From: Rhodobacter sp. Har01 | GTDB taxonomy: Bacteria; Pseudomonadota; Alphaproteobacteria; Rhodobacterales; Rhodobacteraceae | Length of the DNA: 64,000 nucleotides | Assembly: GCF_020564565.1 (NCBI RefSeq) | Contig: NZ_JAJCTD010000002.1 | Location: 310,001 to 374,000, forward strand | Direction of reading: 5' to 3' | Shown: in pieces, positions 24,230 to 33,768 of the stretch | How the letters are laid out: every line of letters starts with the position of its first letter | How positions within the stretch are numbered: the stretch's first letter is position 1 | Notes under the pieces: model-generated | Database searches by the model: none | What the model was told of the DNA's origin: nothing | What the model saw: only the letters and a program-made list of their open reading frames with translations | Position numbers and translations under genes: made by a program

Positions 24230-26011
24230 ATGACCGACACATCGCTGCTTTCCGTGCTGTCCGCCCCGCTGTCGCCCCTGGCGGCTGGCGTGATCCAGAC
24301 CGGGCGAGAGCCCTCCGCTGTCCCTGAGGCCGAGGCCGCGCTCTTCGATCTCATGGCCGGCTTGCCCGAGGCCGAAACCGAGGCCGAAACCGAGGTTGTG
24401 GCCGCTTCGGCCCAGACCGCCATCCCGGCGCTGCCGTTTTCGAGTTTCCCCGCTGCAATGGCGCTTCCCGAGGTGGCCCCGGCTGAAAGTGGTGATCCGG
24501 CCCCCGCAAGCGGCCTTCTCCCTTTGCAGGTGACCCTGCGCGAACCTCTGGTCGAACCGTCACCCGGCGCTGACATTCCGGCCGGAACAGCCTTGCCGAA
24601 TCCAGCAGCCGCGCCCGGTGGCACCCGGCAGCCGGCATTCGGGCAGGGGGAAGCCACCGCACCCGCGGATGCGCCCGCGCCGACAAGGCCCGGGACCGAC
24701 CGACCGCAAGGCGATGCAGTTCGGCCGGTCGTCGCCTCGACCGTCGGAACCGAAGACGGGTCGGCCCGGCTTTCGCCCGAGGCGGCTCTCCTTCCTCTGC
24801 CGCCGGGCGGAAAGGCTGAGGGGGCTGAGGACCAGCGCGCCAAGACCGCACCTTTGGAAGCGTCTGCCGGGGGCAGTCCGACGGCCCATCCAAAGGCCGA
24901 TCCTGTGCCGGTCGCAAATGCGGCCGCGGCGCCGACCGACCGTCACGACACCGGCTTTGCCGCGCGCACGCCCGCCCTAGATGGGCCGCTCTCCGGGCTG
25001 ACAATGGCCGCAGGGTTTGCCGCCGATCCGGGCCTTTCGGCCGTTGCCCGTTCGGGGCCGGCCGAGGCTGCGGCGGTCTCTCCGACCGCGGCCTCCGTTT
25101 TCGCGCAGATGGTTGCGCGGACGGACGCAGTGCCGACCGCGGTCCGGCCGACTGCGCCCGCTGCCAGAGACGTGGCCAAGGCGACTGCCGATCCGCAACT
25201 GGAAGCGGACCCCGTCGCGCTCGCCTCCGGTCCGGAAATCGCAGCGCCAGGGTCCGAACCGGTTGCGGACATGCGCGCAGGAAATCCCGCCCGGCTGGCG
25301 GCTTCTTTCCCGCCTTCCCAGACGGTCCTGCCAACGGAAGGCGCGGCCGCCGCCGCAGCCGATCGGGCGCCGCAACAGGAGGCACCCGTGGAAGACGCTG
25401 CCGAACCGGCACGGCATTCGGAACCGGCGATCGTCGCCGGACCGCAGGGCGGACCGGCCGAACCCACCGCCGCTTCGGGACAAGATCCAAACCGCGGGGT
25501 CGGGGCGGACCCGACCGCACCCGTTGGCCAGGCTTCGCCGATCGGGGCGTCGCAGACGGCCCCGCAGCCGCCCGCGCCCCATGCCGACCGCGCCATTCCG
25601 CTTGCCACCTTGCCCGAGTCGGTTCCGGCGCAGATCCTTCGGGCGGCCGACGCCGGCGCACCGATGACCGAAATCCGCCTGTCGCCCGAGGAACTGGGCT
25701 CGGTCCGCATCGAATTGCGCACCGAAGGCGACCGGGCCCATGTCGTTGTGTCCGCCGAGCGAAGCGACACGCTGGAGCTTCTGCGACGCCATGCCGACCG
25801 CCTGCTGGGCGAATTCCGCTCTGCCGGCTTCTCGCAACTGGATCTGGGGTTCGGCCAATGGTCCGGCTCGGACCGGGGCTTTGCCGGGGCGCAGGCTTCG
25901 GCTGCAGCGCCAGTGCCCCCCGACACCCGCGATCCAGCCGAGTCCGCCCCCTACGCGGCCCCGCCCCGCACCCCCCACAAACCCGCCACCGGGCTATACC
26001 TGCGCTTCTGA
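24230..26011 (+). CDS. fliK: flagellar hook-length control protein FliK
   Basis: 593 residues. The first ~450 are low-complexity Pro/Ala/Glu-rich ruler sequence; the C-terminal ~470-560 is the Flg_hook domain, with 'ITEIRLSPEELGSVRIELRTEGD'-type segment (~482-503) and 'LLRRHADRLLGEFRSAGF'. FliK measures hook length and triggers the FlhB switch. It is longer than the enteric ~400 residues, as common in Rhodobacteraceae. Followed by flgD after 7 bp. Confidence 0.9.
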   Translation: MTDTSLLSVLSAPLSPLAAGVIQTGREPSAVPEAEAALFDLMAGLPEAETEAETEVVAASAQTAIPALPFSSFPAAMALPEVAPAESGDPAPASGLLPLQVTLREPLVEPSPGADIPAGTALPNPAAAPGGTRQPAFGQGEATAPADAPAPTRPGTDRPQGDAVRPVVASTVGTEDGSARLSPEAALLPLPPGGKAEGAEDQRAKTAPLEASAGGSPTAHPKADPVPVANAAAAPTDRHDTGFAARTPALDGPLSGLTMAAGFAADPGLSAVARSGPAEAAAVSPTAASVFAQMVARTDAVPTAVRPTAPAARDVAKATADPQLEADPVALASGPEIAAPGSEPVADMRAGNPARLAASFPPSQTVLPTEGAAAAAADRAPQQEAPVEDAAEPARHSEPAIVAGPQGGPAEPTAASGQDPNRGVGADPTAPVGQASPIGASQTAPQPPAPHADRAIPLATLPESVPAQILRAADAGAPMTEIRLSPEELGSVRIELRTEGDRAHVVVSAERSDTLELLRRHADRLLGEFRSAGFSQLDLGFGQWSGSDRGFAGAQASAAAPVPPDTRDPAESAPYAAPPRTPHKPATGLYLRF

Positions 26012-26018
26012 GGACCCC

Positions 26019-26681
26019 ATGGACGTTGCATCCACCACAACCGCCACCAGTTCTGCCACCACGACGAAGGCCGCGGGAAACCCGGTGCTGACGTCGGACT
26101 TCCAGACCTTCCTGAAGATGCTGACCGTGCAGATGCAGAATCAGGACCCGCTGAATCCGATCGATTCCACCGACTATGCGGTGCAGCTGGCCACCTTCTC
26201 GGGGGTCGAACAACAGGTGCAGACGAACCAGCTGCTGAACAGCATGGCCACGCAGTTCGGCCTGATGGGAATGTCGCAACTGGCCGGCTGGGTGGGGCAA
26301 GAGGCCCGCGCCGCAGCGCCGGTCTGGTATTCCGGGGCGCCCGTCACGCTGTCGCCGAACCCGGTCGGCACGGCGGATGCCGCTGTTCTTGTGGTCAGGG
26401 ATGCCCGGGGCACCCTGGTCTCGCGAGAGGATCTGCCGGTCTCGACTGAGCTTTACGACTGGTTCGGGGCCGATGCCGCCGGAGATCCGCTGCCGGAAGG
26501 GAAATACACGCTGTCGCTGGAAAGCTGGCGCGATGGCGAGCTTCTGCAGACCGATCCAGTCGAATACTACGGCCGGGTGATCGAGGCGCGGGGTGGTGCT
26601 GCGGGCACCAGGCTGGTGTTCGAAGGCGGGATCGAGGTGCCGGCCACCGACATCACCGCGCTCCGGGTGCCACAGGGCTGA
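26019..26681 (+). CDS. flgD: flagellar hook cap/assembly protein FlgD
   Basis: 220 residues: 'FLKMLTVQMQNQDPLNPID' (~34-52), 'TDYAVQLATFSGVEQQ', then the Ig-like/tudor C-terminal part with 'ARGTLVSREDLPV' and 'PLPEGKYTLSLESW'. FlgD caps the growing hook. ATG 26019 follows the fliK stop by 7 bp. Its stop abuts the convergent ubiB stop (TGA|TCA). The hook genes that usually come next (flgE, flgK, flgL, flgI) are 27 kb away. Confidence 0.95.
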   Translation: MDVASTTTATSSATTTKAAGNPVLTSDFQTFLKMLTVQMQNQDPLNPIDSTDYAVQLATFSGVEQQVQTNQLLNSMATQFGLMGMSQLAGWVGQEARAAAPVWYSGAPVTLSPNPVGTADAAVLVVRDARGTLVSREDLPVSTELYDWFGADAAGDPLPEGKYTLSLESWRDGELLQTDPVEYYGRVIEARGGAAGTRLVFEGGIEVPATDITALRVPQG

Positions 26682-28214
26682 TCAGAGCAGCCAGCCGACC
26701 AGGACACCGCCAAGAAAGACCGCGATTCCCGCCGCCGCCAGCACCGGCGCGCGCGATCCGCGCGGCGGCGGGCGGGTCTGCGCCCCGGGGTTGCCGGCCC
26801 GGATCAACTGCGCCTCGGCCAGCGCCGGCAGCTTGGGACCGAACCGCGCCAGAACCCGCGCTGTCTTGGCCAGGTCGCGCAGAATGGCCTGCGGGCCGAT
26901 GTTGCGGCGGACGTAGTCTTCCACCACCGGCCGCGCCACTTCCCACATGTTCAGGTGGCTGTCCAGGCTGCGGGACACGCCTTCCACCACCACCATGGTG
27001 CGCTGCAGCAGGATCAGTTCGGTTCGCGTCTCCATGCCGAAGCGTTCGGTGACGTCGAACAGATAGGCGAGCAGCTTGGCCATCGAGATGTGGCTGGCGT
27101 CCATGCCGAAGATCGGCTCGCCCACCGCGCGCAGGGCACGGGCGAATTCGTCCATGTCGCGGTCGGCGGGCACATAGCCAGCCTCGAAATGAACCTCGGC
27201 GACGCGGCGGTAGTCGCGGCGCATGAAGCCGAACAGGATTTCCGCATAGACCCGCCGGGTGTATTCGTCGATCCGGCCCATGATGCCGAAGTCGTAGACC
27301 ACCAGGTCGCCGTTCAGGGCCACCTTCAAGTTGCCCTGATGCATGTCGCCGTGGAAAAACCCGTCGCGCAGAGCGTGGTTCAGGAACAGCGTCAGCACCC
27401 GGCGGCCCAGCACCGCGCGGTCGATCCCGGCTGCGTCGATCGCTTCGATCTCGTTCAGGCCGATGCCCTCGGCCCAGCCGATGGTCATCACCGTGCGACC
27501 CGACAGCGCCCAGACCGGGCGGGGCACGACCAGACCTTCGTCCTTTTCGGTGTTCGCGGCGAACTCGGCCGCGGCCGAGCTTTCCAGCCGCAGATCCAGC
27601 TCGCCATGCACCACGCCTTCGAAATGCGCGATCACGTCGACCGGGCGCAGCCGGCGCGAGAACGGCGCCAGGATCTCGATCCAGCGGGCAGCGAAGTAGA
27701 AGGCGTCAAGGTCGGTGCGGAAGGCGCGCTCGATGTTCGGGCGCAGCACCTTGACCGCGACCTCTTCGCCGGTGTCGGCCAGCCGCGCCTTGTGGACCTG
27801 GGCAATCGAGGCGGCGGCGACCGGCTCGGAGAACTCGGAGAACACCTCATCGACCTTGACGCCCAGTTCGGCCTCGAACATCCGCTTGGCGGTTTCCACC
27901 GGAAAGGGCGGCAGCTTGTCCTGGAGGTATTTCAGCTGGGTGGCCAACTCATCGCCGACGATGTCGGGGCGGGTCGACAGGATCTGGCCGAACTTGATGT
28001 AGGCCGGGCCCAGCGCCGTCAGCGCACGGGTCACCGGCGGCAAATCGCGGTCGCCCTTGAGGCCCAGCGCCTTGAACGGCCAGCCCAGAACGCGCGCCGC
28101 GGCCCGCACGCCGGGCGGCGCGTCGAAAGCCTGCAGCACCACGCCGATGGCGCCGGTGCGCTCCATCGTCGCCAGCGTCCGGATCAGCCGCCACAGGTTG
28201 TGCGGTCCGCGCAT
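26682..28214 (-). CDS. ubiB: ubiquinone biosynthesis accessory kinase UbiB
   Basis: 510 residues. ADCK/UbiB atypical kinase: the KxGQ motif in 'YIKFGQILSTRPD' (~70-82), 'LADTGEEVAVKVLRPNI' with the ATP-binding Lys, 'HGDMHQGNL' catalytic loop and 'VVYDFGIMGRID' (DFG-like). A C-terminal membrane anchor (~490-508). It supports ubiquinone synthesis, probably by ATPase-driven lipid handling. Its ATG overlaps the ubiE stop by one base, so both are one operon. Confidence 0.94.
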   Translation of the reverse strand: MRGPHNLWRLIRTLATMERTGAIGVVLQAFDAPPGVRAAARVLGWPFKALGLKGDRDLPPVTRALTALGPAYIKFGQILSTRPDIVGDELATQLKYLQDKLPPFPVETAKRMFEAELGVKVDEVFSEFSEPVAAASIAQVHKARLADTGEEVAVKVLRPNIERAFRTDLDAFYFAARWIEILAPFSRRLRPVDVIAHFEGVVHGELDLRLESSAAAEFAANTEKDEGLVVPRPVWALSGRTVMTIGWAEGIGLNEIEAIDAAGIDRAVLGRRVLTLFLNHALRDGFFHGDMHQGNLKVALNGDLVVYDFGIMGRIDEYTRRVYAEILFGFMRRDYRRVAEVHFEAGYVPADRDMDEFARALRAVGEPIFGMDASHISMAKLLAYLFDVTERFGMETRTELILLQRTMVVVEGVSRSLDSHLNMWEVARPVVEDYVRRNIGPQAILRDLAKTARVLARFGPKLPALAEAQLIRAGNPGAQTRPPPRGSRAPVLAAAGIAVFLGGVLVGWLL

Positions 28215-28966
28215 CAGATCTTCCAGCCGGAATGCAGCGCGGCGATGCCAAGGGAAAGGTTGCGGTATTTCACCTGCCCGAAGCCCGCCTTGCGGATCAT
28301 CGTGGCGAAGGTCTCCTGATCGGGGAACTTGCGGATCGATTCGACCAGATACTGATAGCTGTCGCGGTCACCGGCCACGATCTGGCCCATCACCGGGATG
28401 ACATTGAAGGAATACAGGTCATAGGCCTTCTGCATCAGGTCGTTCGGGATCTGGCTGAACTCCAGCACCATGAGCCGGCCGCCGGGGCGTAGCACGCGGA
28501 AGGCGTCGTCCAACGCATCCTGGATGCGGGTCACGTTCCGGATGCCGAAGCTGATGGTGTAGACGTCAAAGCTGTTGTCGGGGAAGGGCAGCGCCATCGC
28601 ATCGCCCACCACCCAGTCCAGCCGGTCGGCGAGGTTGCCGGCATCGGCGCGCTTGCGGCCCTCGACCAACATGGATTCGGTCATGTCGCAAACCACGGCA
28701 CTGGCGCCCGGCGCGCGTTTCAGGAAGCGGAACGCGATGTCGCCGGTGCCCCCGGCCACGTCCAGCAGGCGCTGGCCCGGCCGCGGCGCCAGCCAGTCCA
28801 TCATCGCGTCCTTCCACAGCCGATGCACCCCGCCCGACATCAGGTCGTTCATCAGGTCGTACTTGCTGGCCACGCGAGAAAACACGCCATGCACCATGCC
28901 GGCCTTCTCGCCTTCGGCCACTTCGCGGAACCCGAAGTGCGTGGTCTTGTCGTTTTCGCCCGCCAT
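28214..28966 (-). CDS. ubiE: ubiquinone/menaquinone C-methyltransferase UbiE
   Basis: 250 residues. SAM-binding motif I '[15 protein letters not shown]', UbiE signature '[15 protein letters not shown]' and '[19 protein letters not shown]' near the C-terminus. Methylates the benzoquinol ring in ubiquinone synthesis. ATG 28966 is preceded by AAGG and gives the family N-terminus [13 protein letters not shown]; longer in-frame starts to 29089 would cross the divergent promoter region. Confidence 0.95.
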   Translation of the reverse strand: MAGENDKTTHFGFREVAEGEKAGMVHGVFSRVASKYDLMNDLMSGGVHRLWKDAMMDWLAPRPGQRLLDVAGGTGDIAFRFLKRAPGASAVVCDMTESMLVEGRKRADAGNLADRLDWVVGDAMALPFPDNSFDVYTISFGIRNVTRIQDALDDAFRVLRPGGRLMVLEFSQIPNDLMQKAYDLYSFNVIPVMGQIVAGDRDSYQYLVESIRKFPDQETFATMIRKAGFGQVKYRNLSLGIAALHSGWKI

Positions 28967-29058
28967 GGCCTTGCCTTTGCCCGAAATTCGCCGTCGGGCC
29001 GGGATATAGCGCCCTCGGCGGGGCAAGGGAAACCGCAAACTGACGCAAGCGGGGGCAC

Positions 29059-29646
29059 ATGCAGGCGGACGTCCAGAAGTTCTTTGCATTCATCTGGCTG
29101 CTGGTTGCCTTGGGCGTGGGGCTGTTCCTGGTCAAGATCATCCTGGCGATCCTGCTGAAGAACCGCGCCGCGCCCGGTCTTGTGCCCGCGCTGCATGAGG
29201 TTGGGCGGCAGGATTCCCTGGCACGTTTCGTGGCCCTGATCGGGCAGAACGCCAGAGCGACCGTGACAATGGGCACGGTCCGCCTGCGGGCCTCACTGGG
29301 CATCCAGTTGGCCTATTGGGGCGGCGCGATCCTGATTGCGGTGGTGATCGGTCAGATGGGCGTGCCGGTGTTCGGGATCGAGACCATTCTGCTGCTTGTG
29401 GTGTTGCTGGCAGCTCTGCACACCTCGCTGTACGAAATCAGCTACGACCGGCAGTCGATCACCCTGCCGCGCTGGTGGTTCGGGCGCACGACGCACAAAT
29501 GGGCCGATCTGCTGGCGGTGACCAAGCCCGATGGCTGGTTCCTGACCTTTCACTTCGACAAGGGGCCATCGGTCAGGGCGCACAAGTATGTTGTCGGCTA
29601 CCGGGAACTGCTGGAGACTGCGCAAAAGGCCGTGCGCGAGAACTGA
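29059..29646 (+). CDS. conserved membrane protein of unknown function
   Basis: 195 residues. Membrane segments at ~10-32 and two more at ~85-102 and ~106-122, followed by a ~70-residue soluble tail with '[24 protein letters not shown]' (~125-148), which reads like a membrane-associated PH-like/bPH domain. No family name recognised. It directly precedes mutM with no gap (TGA-ATG), so co-transcription is likely; divergent from ubiE. Confidence 0.75.
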   Translation: MQADVQKFFAFIWLLVALGVGLFLVKIILAILLKNRAAPGLVPALHEVGRQDSLARFVALIGQNARATVTMGTVRLRASLGIQLAYWGGAILIAVVIGQMGVPVFGIETILLLVVLLAALHTSLYEISYDRQSITLPRWWFGRTTHKWADLLAVTKPDGWFLTFHFDKGPSVRAHKYVVGYRELLETAQKAVREN

Positions 29647-30498
29647 ATGCCGGAACTTCCCGAGGTCGAGACCGTCCGCCGTGGCCTGCTTCCGGTGATG
29701 CAGGGCCGTGCGATCCTGCAGGCGCAGGTGAACCGCCCCGACCTGCGCTGGCCCTTCCCCGAGCGGATGGTCGAACGGCTGCGCGGCCAGCGTGTTCTGG
29801 CGCTGCGGCGGCGGTCGAAATACATTCTGGCTGACCTAGACTCGGGCGAGACGCTGCTGATTCACCTGGGCATGTCGGGCCGGATTCTGGTTTCCGGCAC
29901 GATGCTGGGCACGTTCCACCACGACCACCCCGCGCCGCAGAAGCATGACCACGTGGTGCTGGACATGGAGGGCGGCGCCCGCGTCACCTTCAACGATGCC
30001 CGCCGCTTCGGCGCGATGGACCTGATGCCCACCGAGCGGGCCGACCAGCACCCGCTGCTGGCCTCGCTGGGGCCGGAACCCTTGGGCAATGGCTTCGATG
30101 AAACCTACCTGACCCAGGCCCTGCACGGCCGCCGCACGCCAATCAAGGCCGCGCTGCTGGATCAGCACCTGGTTGCCGGCTTGGGCAACATCTACGTCTG
30201 CGAAACCCTGTTCCGCGCCGGGGTTTCACCGCGCCGGCTGGCCGGCAACCTTGGCCCCAAACGCGCCGCCGTCCTGGTTCCGCTGATCCGCGAAGTGCTG
30301 GCCGAGGCGATCGAGGCCGGCGGCTCTTCGCTTCGCGACTTCCGGCAAGCCGATGGCGAGCTGGGCTATTTCCAGCACAGCTTTCGTGTCTATGACCGCG
30401 AGGGGCAGTCCTGCCCTACCGATGGCTGCACCGGCATCATCCGGCGCATCGTGCAATCGGGCCGCTCGTCGTTCTTCTGCCCGCGTTGCCAGCGCTGA
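29647..30498 (+). CDS. mutM: formamidopyrimidine-DNA glycosylase MutM/Fpg
   Basis: 283 residues. N-terminal catalytic PELPEVET (Pro1 nucleophile, Glu2), 'HLGMSGRI' (~72-79), and the C-terminal zinc finger C-x4-C ... C-x2-C ('CPTDGCTG', 'FFCPRCQR'). Removes 8-oxoguanine and FaPy bases and nicks DNA by beta/delta elimination. Abuts the upstream membrane-protein gene. Confidence 0.96.
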   Translation: MPELPEVETVRRGLLPVMQGRAILQAQVNRPDLRWPFPERMVERLRGQRVLALRRRSKYILADLDSGETLLIHLGMSGRILVSGTMLGTFHHDHPAPQKHDHVVLDMEGGARVTFNDARRFGAMDLMPTERADQHPLLASLGPEPLGNGFDETYLTQALHGRRTPIKAALLDQHLVAGLGNIYVCETLFRAGVSPRRLAGNLGPKRAAVLVPLIREVLAEAIEAGGSSLRDFRQADGELGYFQHSFRVYDREGQSCPTDGCTGIIRRIVQSGRSSFFCPRCQR

Positions 30499-30581
30499 CG
30501 GCGCCGTCTTGCCTTCGCCGGCAACGATGCTAGGACTCCCGATCACGCGGACGAGAGCCGAACCAAGAAGCGAGGCGCGCC

Positions 30582-31358
30582 ATGGCTTATGAGACGCTGA
30601 TCGTCGAGATCGAAGATTACACCTGTCTCATCCGACTGAACCGGCCCGATGCCCTGAATGCCCTGAACACCCAGCTGATGCGGGAACTGGCCGCCGCCGT
30701 GACCGCCGCCGACCGCAACGACAAGATCCGCTGCATCGTCATCACCGGCAGCGACAAGGCCTTCGCCGCCGGGGCGGACGTGCGCGAGATGGCCGAGAAA
30801 TCCTTTGCCGACGTGTTCTTCGACAATCTGTTCGGCCCCGAGGCCGAAGCGATCATGCGGGTGCGCAAGCCGATGATTGCCGCCGTGGCCGGCTACTGCC
30901 TGGGCGGCGGCTGCGAACTGGCGATGCTGTGCGATTTCATCATCGCCGCCGACACCGCCAAGTTCGGCCAGCCCGAGATCAACCTTGGCATCGTCGCCGG
31001 CATGGGCGGAACCCAGCGGCTGACCCGCTTTGTCGGCAAGTCCAAGTCGATGGACATGCACCTGACCGGGCGCTTCATGGACGCTGCCGAGGCCGAGCGG
31101 AGCGGTCTGGTGAGTCGCGTGTTTCCGGCAAAGTCCCTGATCGAGGAAGTGCTGAAGATCGCCGAGAAGATCGCCGAGAAATCGGCGCTGACCGCGATGG
31201 TGGTCAAGGAATCGGTGAACCGCGCGCAGGAAACGACGCTGTCCGAAGGCCTGCTGTTCGAGCGGCGAATGTTCCATGCCACCTTCGCCTCGGACGACCA
31301 GAAGGAAGGCATGGCGGCCTTTCTGGAAAAGCGCCAGCCGCAGTTCCGTGACCGCTGA
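30582..31358 (+). CDS. enoyl-CoA hydratase/isomerase family protein
   Basis: 258 residues, crotonase fold. Oxyanion-hole segments '[11 protein letters not shown]' (~61-71) and '[13 protein letters not shown]' (~104-116), with catalytic Glu residues in 'GGCELA' and '[10 protein letters not shown]'. Both Glu positions are kept, so a true (2E)-enoyl-CoA hydratase for short-chain beta-oxidation is likely. Its place between mutM and rpsT is conserved in Rhodobacteraceae, as I recall. Confidence 0.92.
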   Translation: MAYETLIVEIEDYTCLIRLNRPDALNALNTQLMRELAAAVTAADRNDKIRCIVITGSDKAFAAGADVREMAEKSFADVFFDNLFGPEAEAIMRVRKPMIAAVAGYCLGGGCELAMLCDFIIAADTAKFGQPEINLGIVAGMGGTQRLTRFVGKSKSMDMHLTGRFMDAAEAERSGLVSRVFPAKSLIEEVLKIAEKIAEKSALTAMVVKESVNRAQETTLSEGLLFERRMFHATFASDDQKEGMAAFLEKRQPQFRDR

Positions 31359-31388
31359 TTCCCTGTTCCCTTTTGCCCGGCCTTCCCG

Positions 31389-31394
31389 TATAGG
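31389..31394 (+). promoter_or_regulatory. possible rpsT -10 element
   Basis: TATAGG, 30 bp after the enoyl-CoA hydratase stop and 114 bp before the rpsT ATG. The matching -35 region (around 31366, TTCCCT) is weak. A start here would leave a leader containing the hairpin at 31436-31452. Confidence 0.3.
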
Positions 31395-31435
31395 CCCGGC
31401 CTACATGCGCGTGGGCCCGCTTAGGCAAGTTGATT

Positions 31436-31452
31436 CCCGTCCCCAGGACGGG
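31436..31452 (+). promoter_or_regulatory. rpsT leader hairpin
   Basis: Perfect 7-bp stem CCCGTCC / GGACGGG with a 3-nt loop, 56 bp upstream of rpsT. It could take part in S20 autoregulation or be a simple leader fold; nothing in the sequence decides. Confidence 0.35.
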
Positions 31453-31507
31453 GCCTTGGGGCTTTCGCACGATCAGATCGAACAAGCTCCAAGGACCAGA
31501 CCAACTC

Positions 31508-31780
31508 ATGGCCAATACCGAACAATCCAAGAAGCGTGCCCGCCAGTCCGAGGCGCGTTTTGCCATCAACAAGGCGCGCCGGTCGCGCATCCGCACCTTC
31601 CTGCGCAAGGTGGAAGAGGCCATTGCCTCGGGCGACGAAGCTGCCGCCGCTGCCGCGCTCAAGGTTGCCCAGCCGGAAATGGCGCGTGGCGTGACCAAGG
31701 GCGTGCTGCACAAGAATACCGTCGCGCGCAAGATGTCGCGCCTCAGCTCGCGCGTGAAGGCGCTGGCCGCGAAGGCCTGA
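31508..31780 (+). CDS. rpsT: 30S ribosomal protein S20
   Basis: 90 residues, basic: '[20 protein letters not shown]' N-terminus and '[19 protein letters not shown]' C-terminal part. Binds 16S rRNA early in 30S assembly. An upstream frame extension to 31430 is not used because MANT is the universal S20 start. Followed by a good intrinsic terminator. Confidence 0.97.
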   Translation: MANTEQSKKRARQSEARFAINKARRSRIRTFLRKVEEAIASGDEAAAAAALKVAQPEMARGVTKGVLHKNTVARKMSRLSSRVKALAAKA

Positions 31781-31811
31781 CCGGCTGCTTGCCGAGTCGA
31801 TTTCGACATCG

Positions 31812-31840
31812 GGCGTCGTCCACCGGGACGGCGCCTTTTT
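31812..31840 (+). terminator. intrinsic terminator of rpsT
   Basis: 10-bp GC-rich stem GGCGTCGTCC / GGACGGCGCC (one G-U pair), 4-nt loop, followed by TTTTT; 31 bp after the rpsT stop. The clearest Rho-independent terminator in the window. Confidence 0.85.
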
Positions 31841-32285
31841 CGTTTCCACCGGGGCCGAACCGGGGCTGTTCCGGGCGCTCCGTTGCCGATTTGCCTACGG
31901 TCCGGGATTCGATTTCGAAGACTCGCTGTCAAGCACGTTGTTCGGTTGCAGGGCTTGCGGGCGGCTTGGTAGCTTGGCTTCGCGATTCACATCGTCTTGG
32001 GGGACAAGTCGGAATCGCAGGTCGTGATCAATGTCCAAAGAAGACCGGCTGCCGCCGATGACAACAAGATTACGGTTTGCGATCAACAATTTGGTGTCTG
32101 TGCACTGATGCTACTGCTTTCGGATGACCGGATGGCGGCCCCGTGGGGTCCTGGCCAGTCTGCAGTTTCTCAGGATCGGGCCTCTGGCTCGGGAGCGGTG
32201 TTGGCCGCGCCCAGGATGGACGTGTCGCGGTACATGGTATGCCGGCGTATCCCGCCGGATTGGGAACGGAAGACAGGTCGGATAG
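31841..32285 (+). promoter_or_regulatory. gene-free dnaA upstream region (445 bp)
   Basis: No credible gene on either strand. No good DnaA box (TTATCCACA or one mismatch) was seen, so I do not call it an origin. Three GANTC sites (31906-31910, 31920-31924, 31984-31988) and a fourth at 31794-31798 form a cluster before dnaA; GANTC is the CcrM methylation target in alphaproteobacteria. The stretch 32050-32120 is less GC-rich than its surroundings. Presumably holds the dnaA promoter(s) and a long leader. Confidence 0.5.
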
Positions 32286-33647
32286 ATGACAAACGAAACA
32301 TGGGGCCAGGTTCGCGAAGGTCTTATCAATCGCGTTGGCAAGAACAACTATGTGACCTGGATCGAACCCCTGAAGCTGTCGCAGCTGAAGAACGGCGTGG
32401 CGCAGTTCGAGGTTCCGACCTCGTTCTTCGGGGATTGGGTGCAACGCAATTTTGCCGACCACATCCGGTCGCAGCTGATGACCGCCGGTGCCGAGGTGGA
32501 TCGCGTCGAATTCGCCGTCTGCTCCGCCACGGCGACAGCCCGTCCTGCCGCACGCCCGTCTGCCCCGACCCGGGCGCCCCGGAGCCGACCGCACGTCGAG
32601 GACGACCTGTGCGGCGCACCGCTTGACCCGCGCTTCACCTTCGACAGCTTCGTGGTCGGCAAGCCGAACGAACTGGCCCATGCCGCCGCCCGACGGGTGG
32701 CCGAAGGCGGCCCGGTCACCTTCAACCCGCTGTTCCTTTATGGTGGCGTGGGCCTGGGCAAGACCCACCTCATGCACGCCATCGCGCACGAGCTTCAGAC
32801 CCGCCGCCCCGAGTTGCGCGTGCTGTATCTTTCGGCCGAGCAGTTCATGTATCGCTTCATCCAGGCCCTGCGCGACAAGCAGGTGATGGACTTCAAGTCG
32901 CTGTTCCGGTCGGTCGACGTGCTGATGGTGGACGACGTTCAGTTCATTGCCGGCAAGGACAGCACCCAGGACGAATTCTTTCATACCTTCAACGCGCTGG
33001 TGGACCAGAACAAGCAGATCGTGATCTCGGCCGACCGCGCGCCGGGCGAGATCAAGGATCTGGAAGACCGCATCAAGAGCCGCCTGCAATGCGGGCTGGT
33101 GGTCGATCTGCACCCGACCGACTACGAATTGCGGCTGGGCATTCTGCAGCAGAAGGCCGAGTACTATCGGACCCAGTACCAGGGGCTTGAGATCAGCCAG
33201 GGCGTGCTTGAGTTCCTGGCGCACCGGATCACCACCAACGTCCGGGTGCTTGAGGGCGCGCTGACCCGGCTGTTCGCTTTTGCCAGCCTTGTGGGCCGGG
33301 AAATCACGCTGGACCTGACCCAGGACTGTCTGGCGGACATCCTGCGCGCCAGTGACCGCAAGCTGACGATCGAGGAAATCCAGCGCAAGGTGGCCGAGCA
33401 CTACAACGTGCGGCTTTCCGACATGATCGGCCCCAAGCGGCTGCGCACCATCGCCCGGCCGCGGCAGGTGGCGATGTATCTGGCCAAGCAGTTGACCAGC
33501 CGCAGCCTGCCCGAAATCGGCCGCCGCTTCGGCGGGCGCGATCACACCACGATCATGCACGGCGTGCGCAAGATCGAAGAGCTGAAGGCCACCGACAGCC
33601 AGCTTGCGGATGATCTGCAACTGTTGAAACGGCTGCTTCAAGGCTAG
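32286..33647 (+). CDS. dnaA: chromosomal replication initiator DnaA
   Basis: 453 residues. Domain I (~1-80, DnaB/regulator contact), short Pro/Arg/Ala linker II (~80-115), AAA+ domain III with Walker A 'GGVGLGKTHLMHA' (~153-165) and Walker B 'VLMVDDVQF' (~212-220), and domain IV with the DnaA-box binding signature 'GGRDHTTIMHGVRKIE' (~416-431). It opens oriC. Followed by dnaN, recF and gyrB. The putative oriC here is about 30 kb downstream at 62.3-62.8 kb. Confidence 0.98.
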   Translation: MTNETWGQVREGLINRVGKNNYVTWIEPLKLSQLKNGVAQFEVPTSFFGDWVQRNFADHIRSQLMTAGAEVDRVEFAVCSATATARPAARPSAPTRAPRSRPHVEDDLCGAPLDPRFTFDSFVVGKPNELAHAAARRVAEGGPVTFNPLFLYGGVGLGKTHLMHAIAHELQTRRPELRVLYLSAEQFMYRFIQALRDKQVMDFKSLFRSVDVLMVDDVQFIAGKDSTQDEFFHTFNALVDQNKQIVISADRAPGEIKDLEDRIKSRLQCGLVVDLHPTDYELRLGILQQKAEYYRTQYQGLEISQGVLEFLAHRITTNVRVLEGALTRLFAFASLVGREITLDLTQDCLADILRASDRKLTIEEIQRKVAEHYNVRLSDMIGPKRLRTIARPRQVAMYLAKQLTSRSLPEIGRRFGGRDHTTIMHGVRKIEELKATDSQLADDLQLLKRLLQG

Positions 33648-33768
33648 GCCGGGGCGGCCTTGACGGCCCTCCGAATCGCTCCCAAAGTCCGCCGGAACAG
33701 CTTGTGAACCGGTGAAAACCGGGTAATGTCGGCGTCCCTTCGAACGGGGTCCGGCAAGGGGAAGAACG

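Noticed and set aside
24351..26300. A 649-codon minus-strand frame antisense to fliK
   Set aside because: Arg/Pro-rich mirror of the fliK low-complexity region; fliK's C-terminal domain is recognisable on the other strand.
31841..32285. dnaA upstream region as oriC
   Set aside because: No DnaA box within one mismatch was found; the maf-hemJ gap has better boxes and the expected alphaproteobacterial context.
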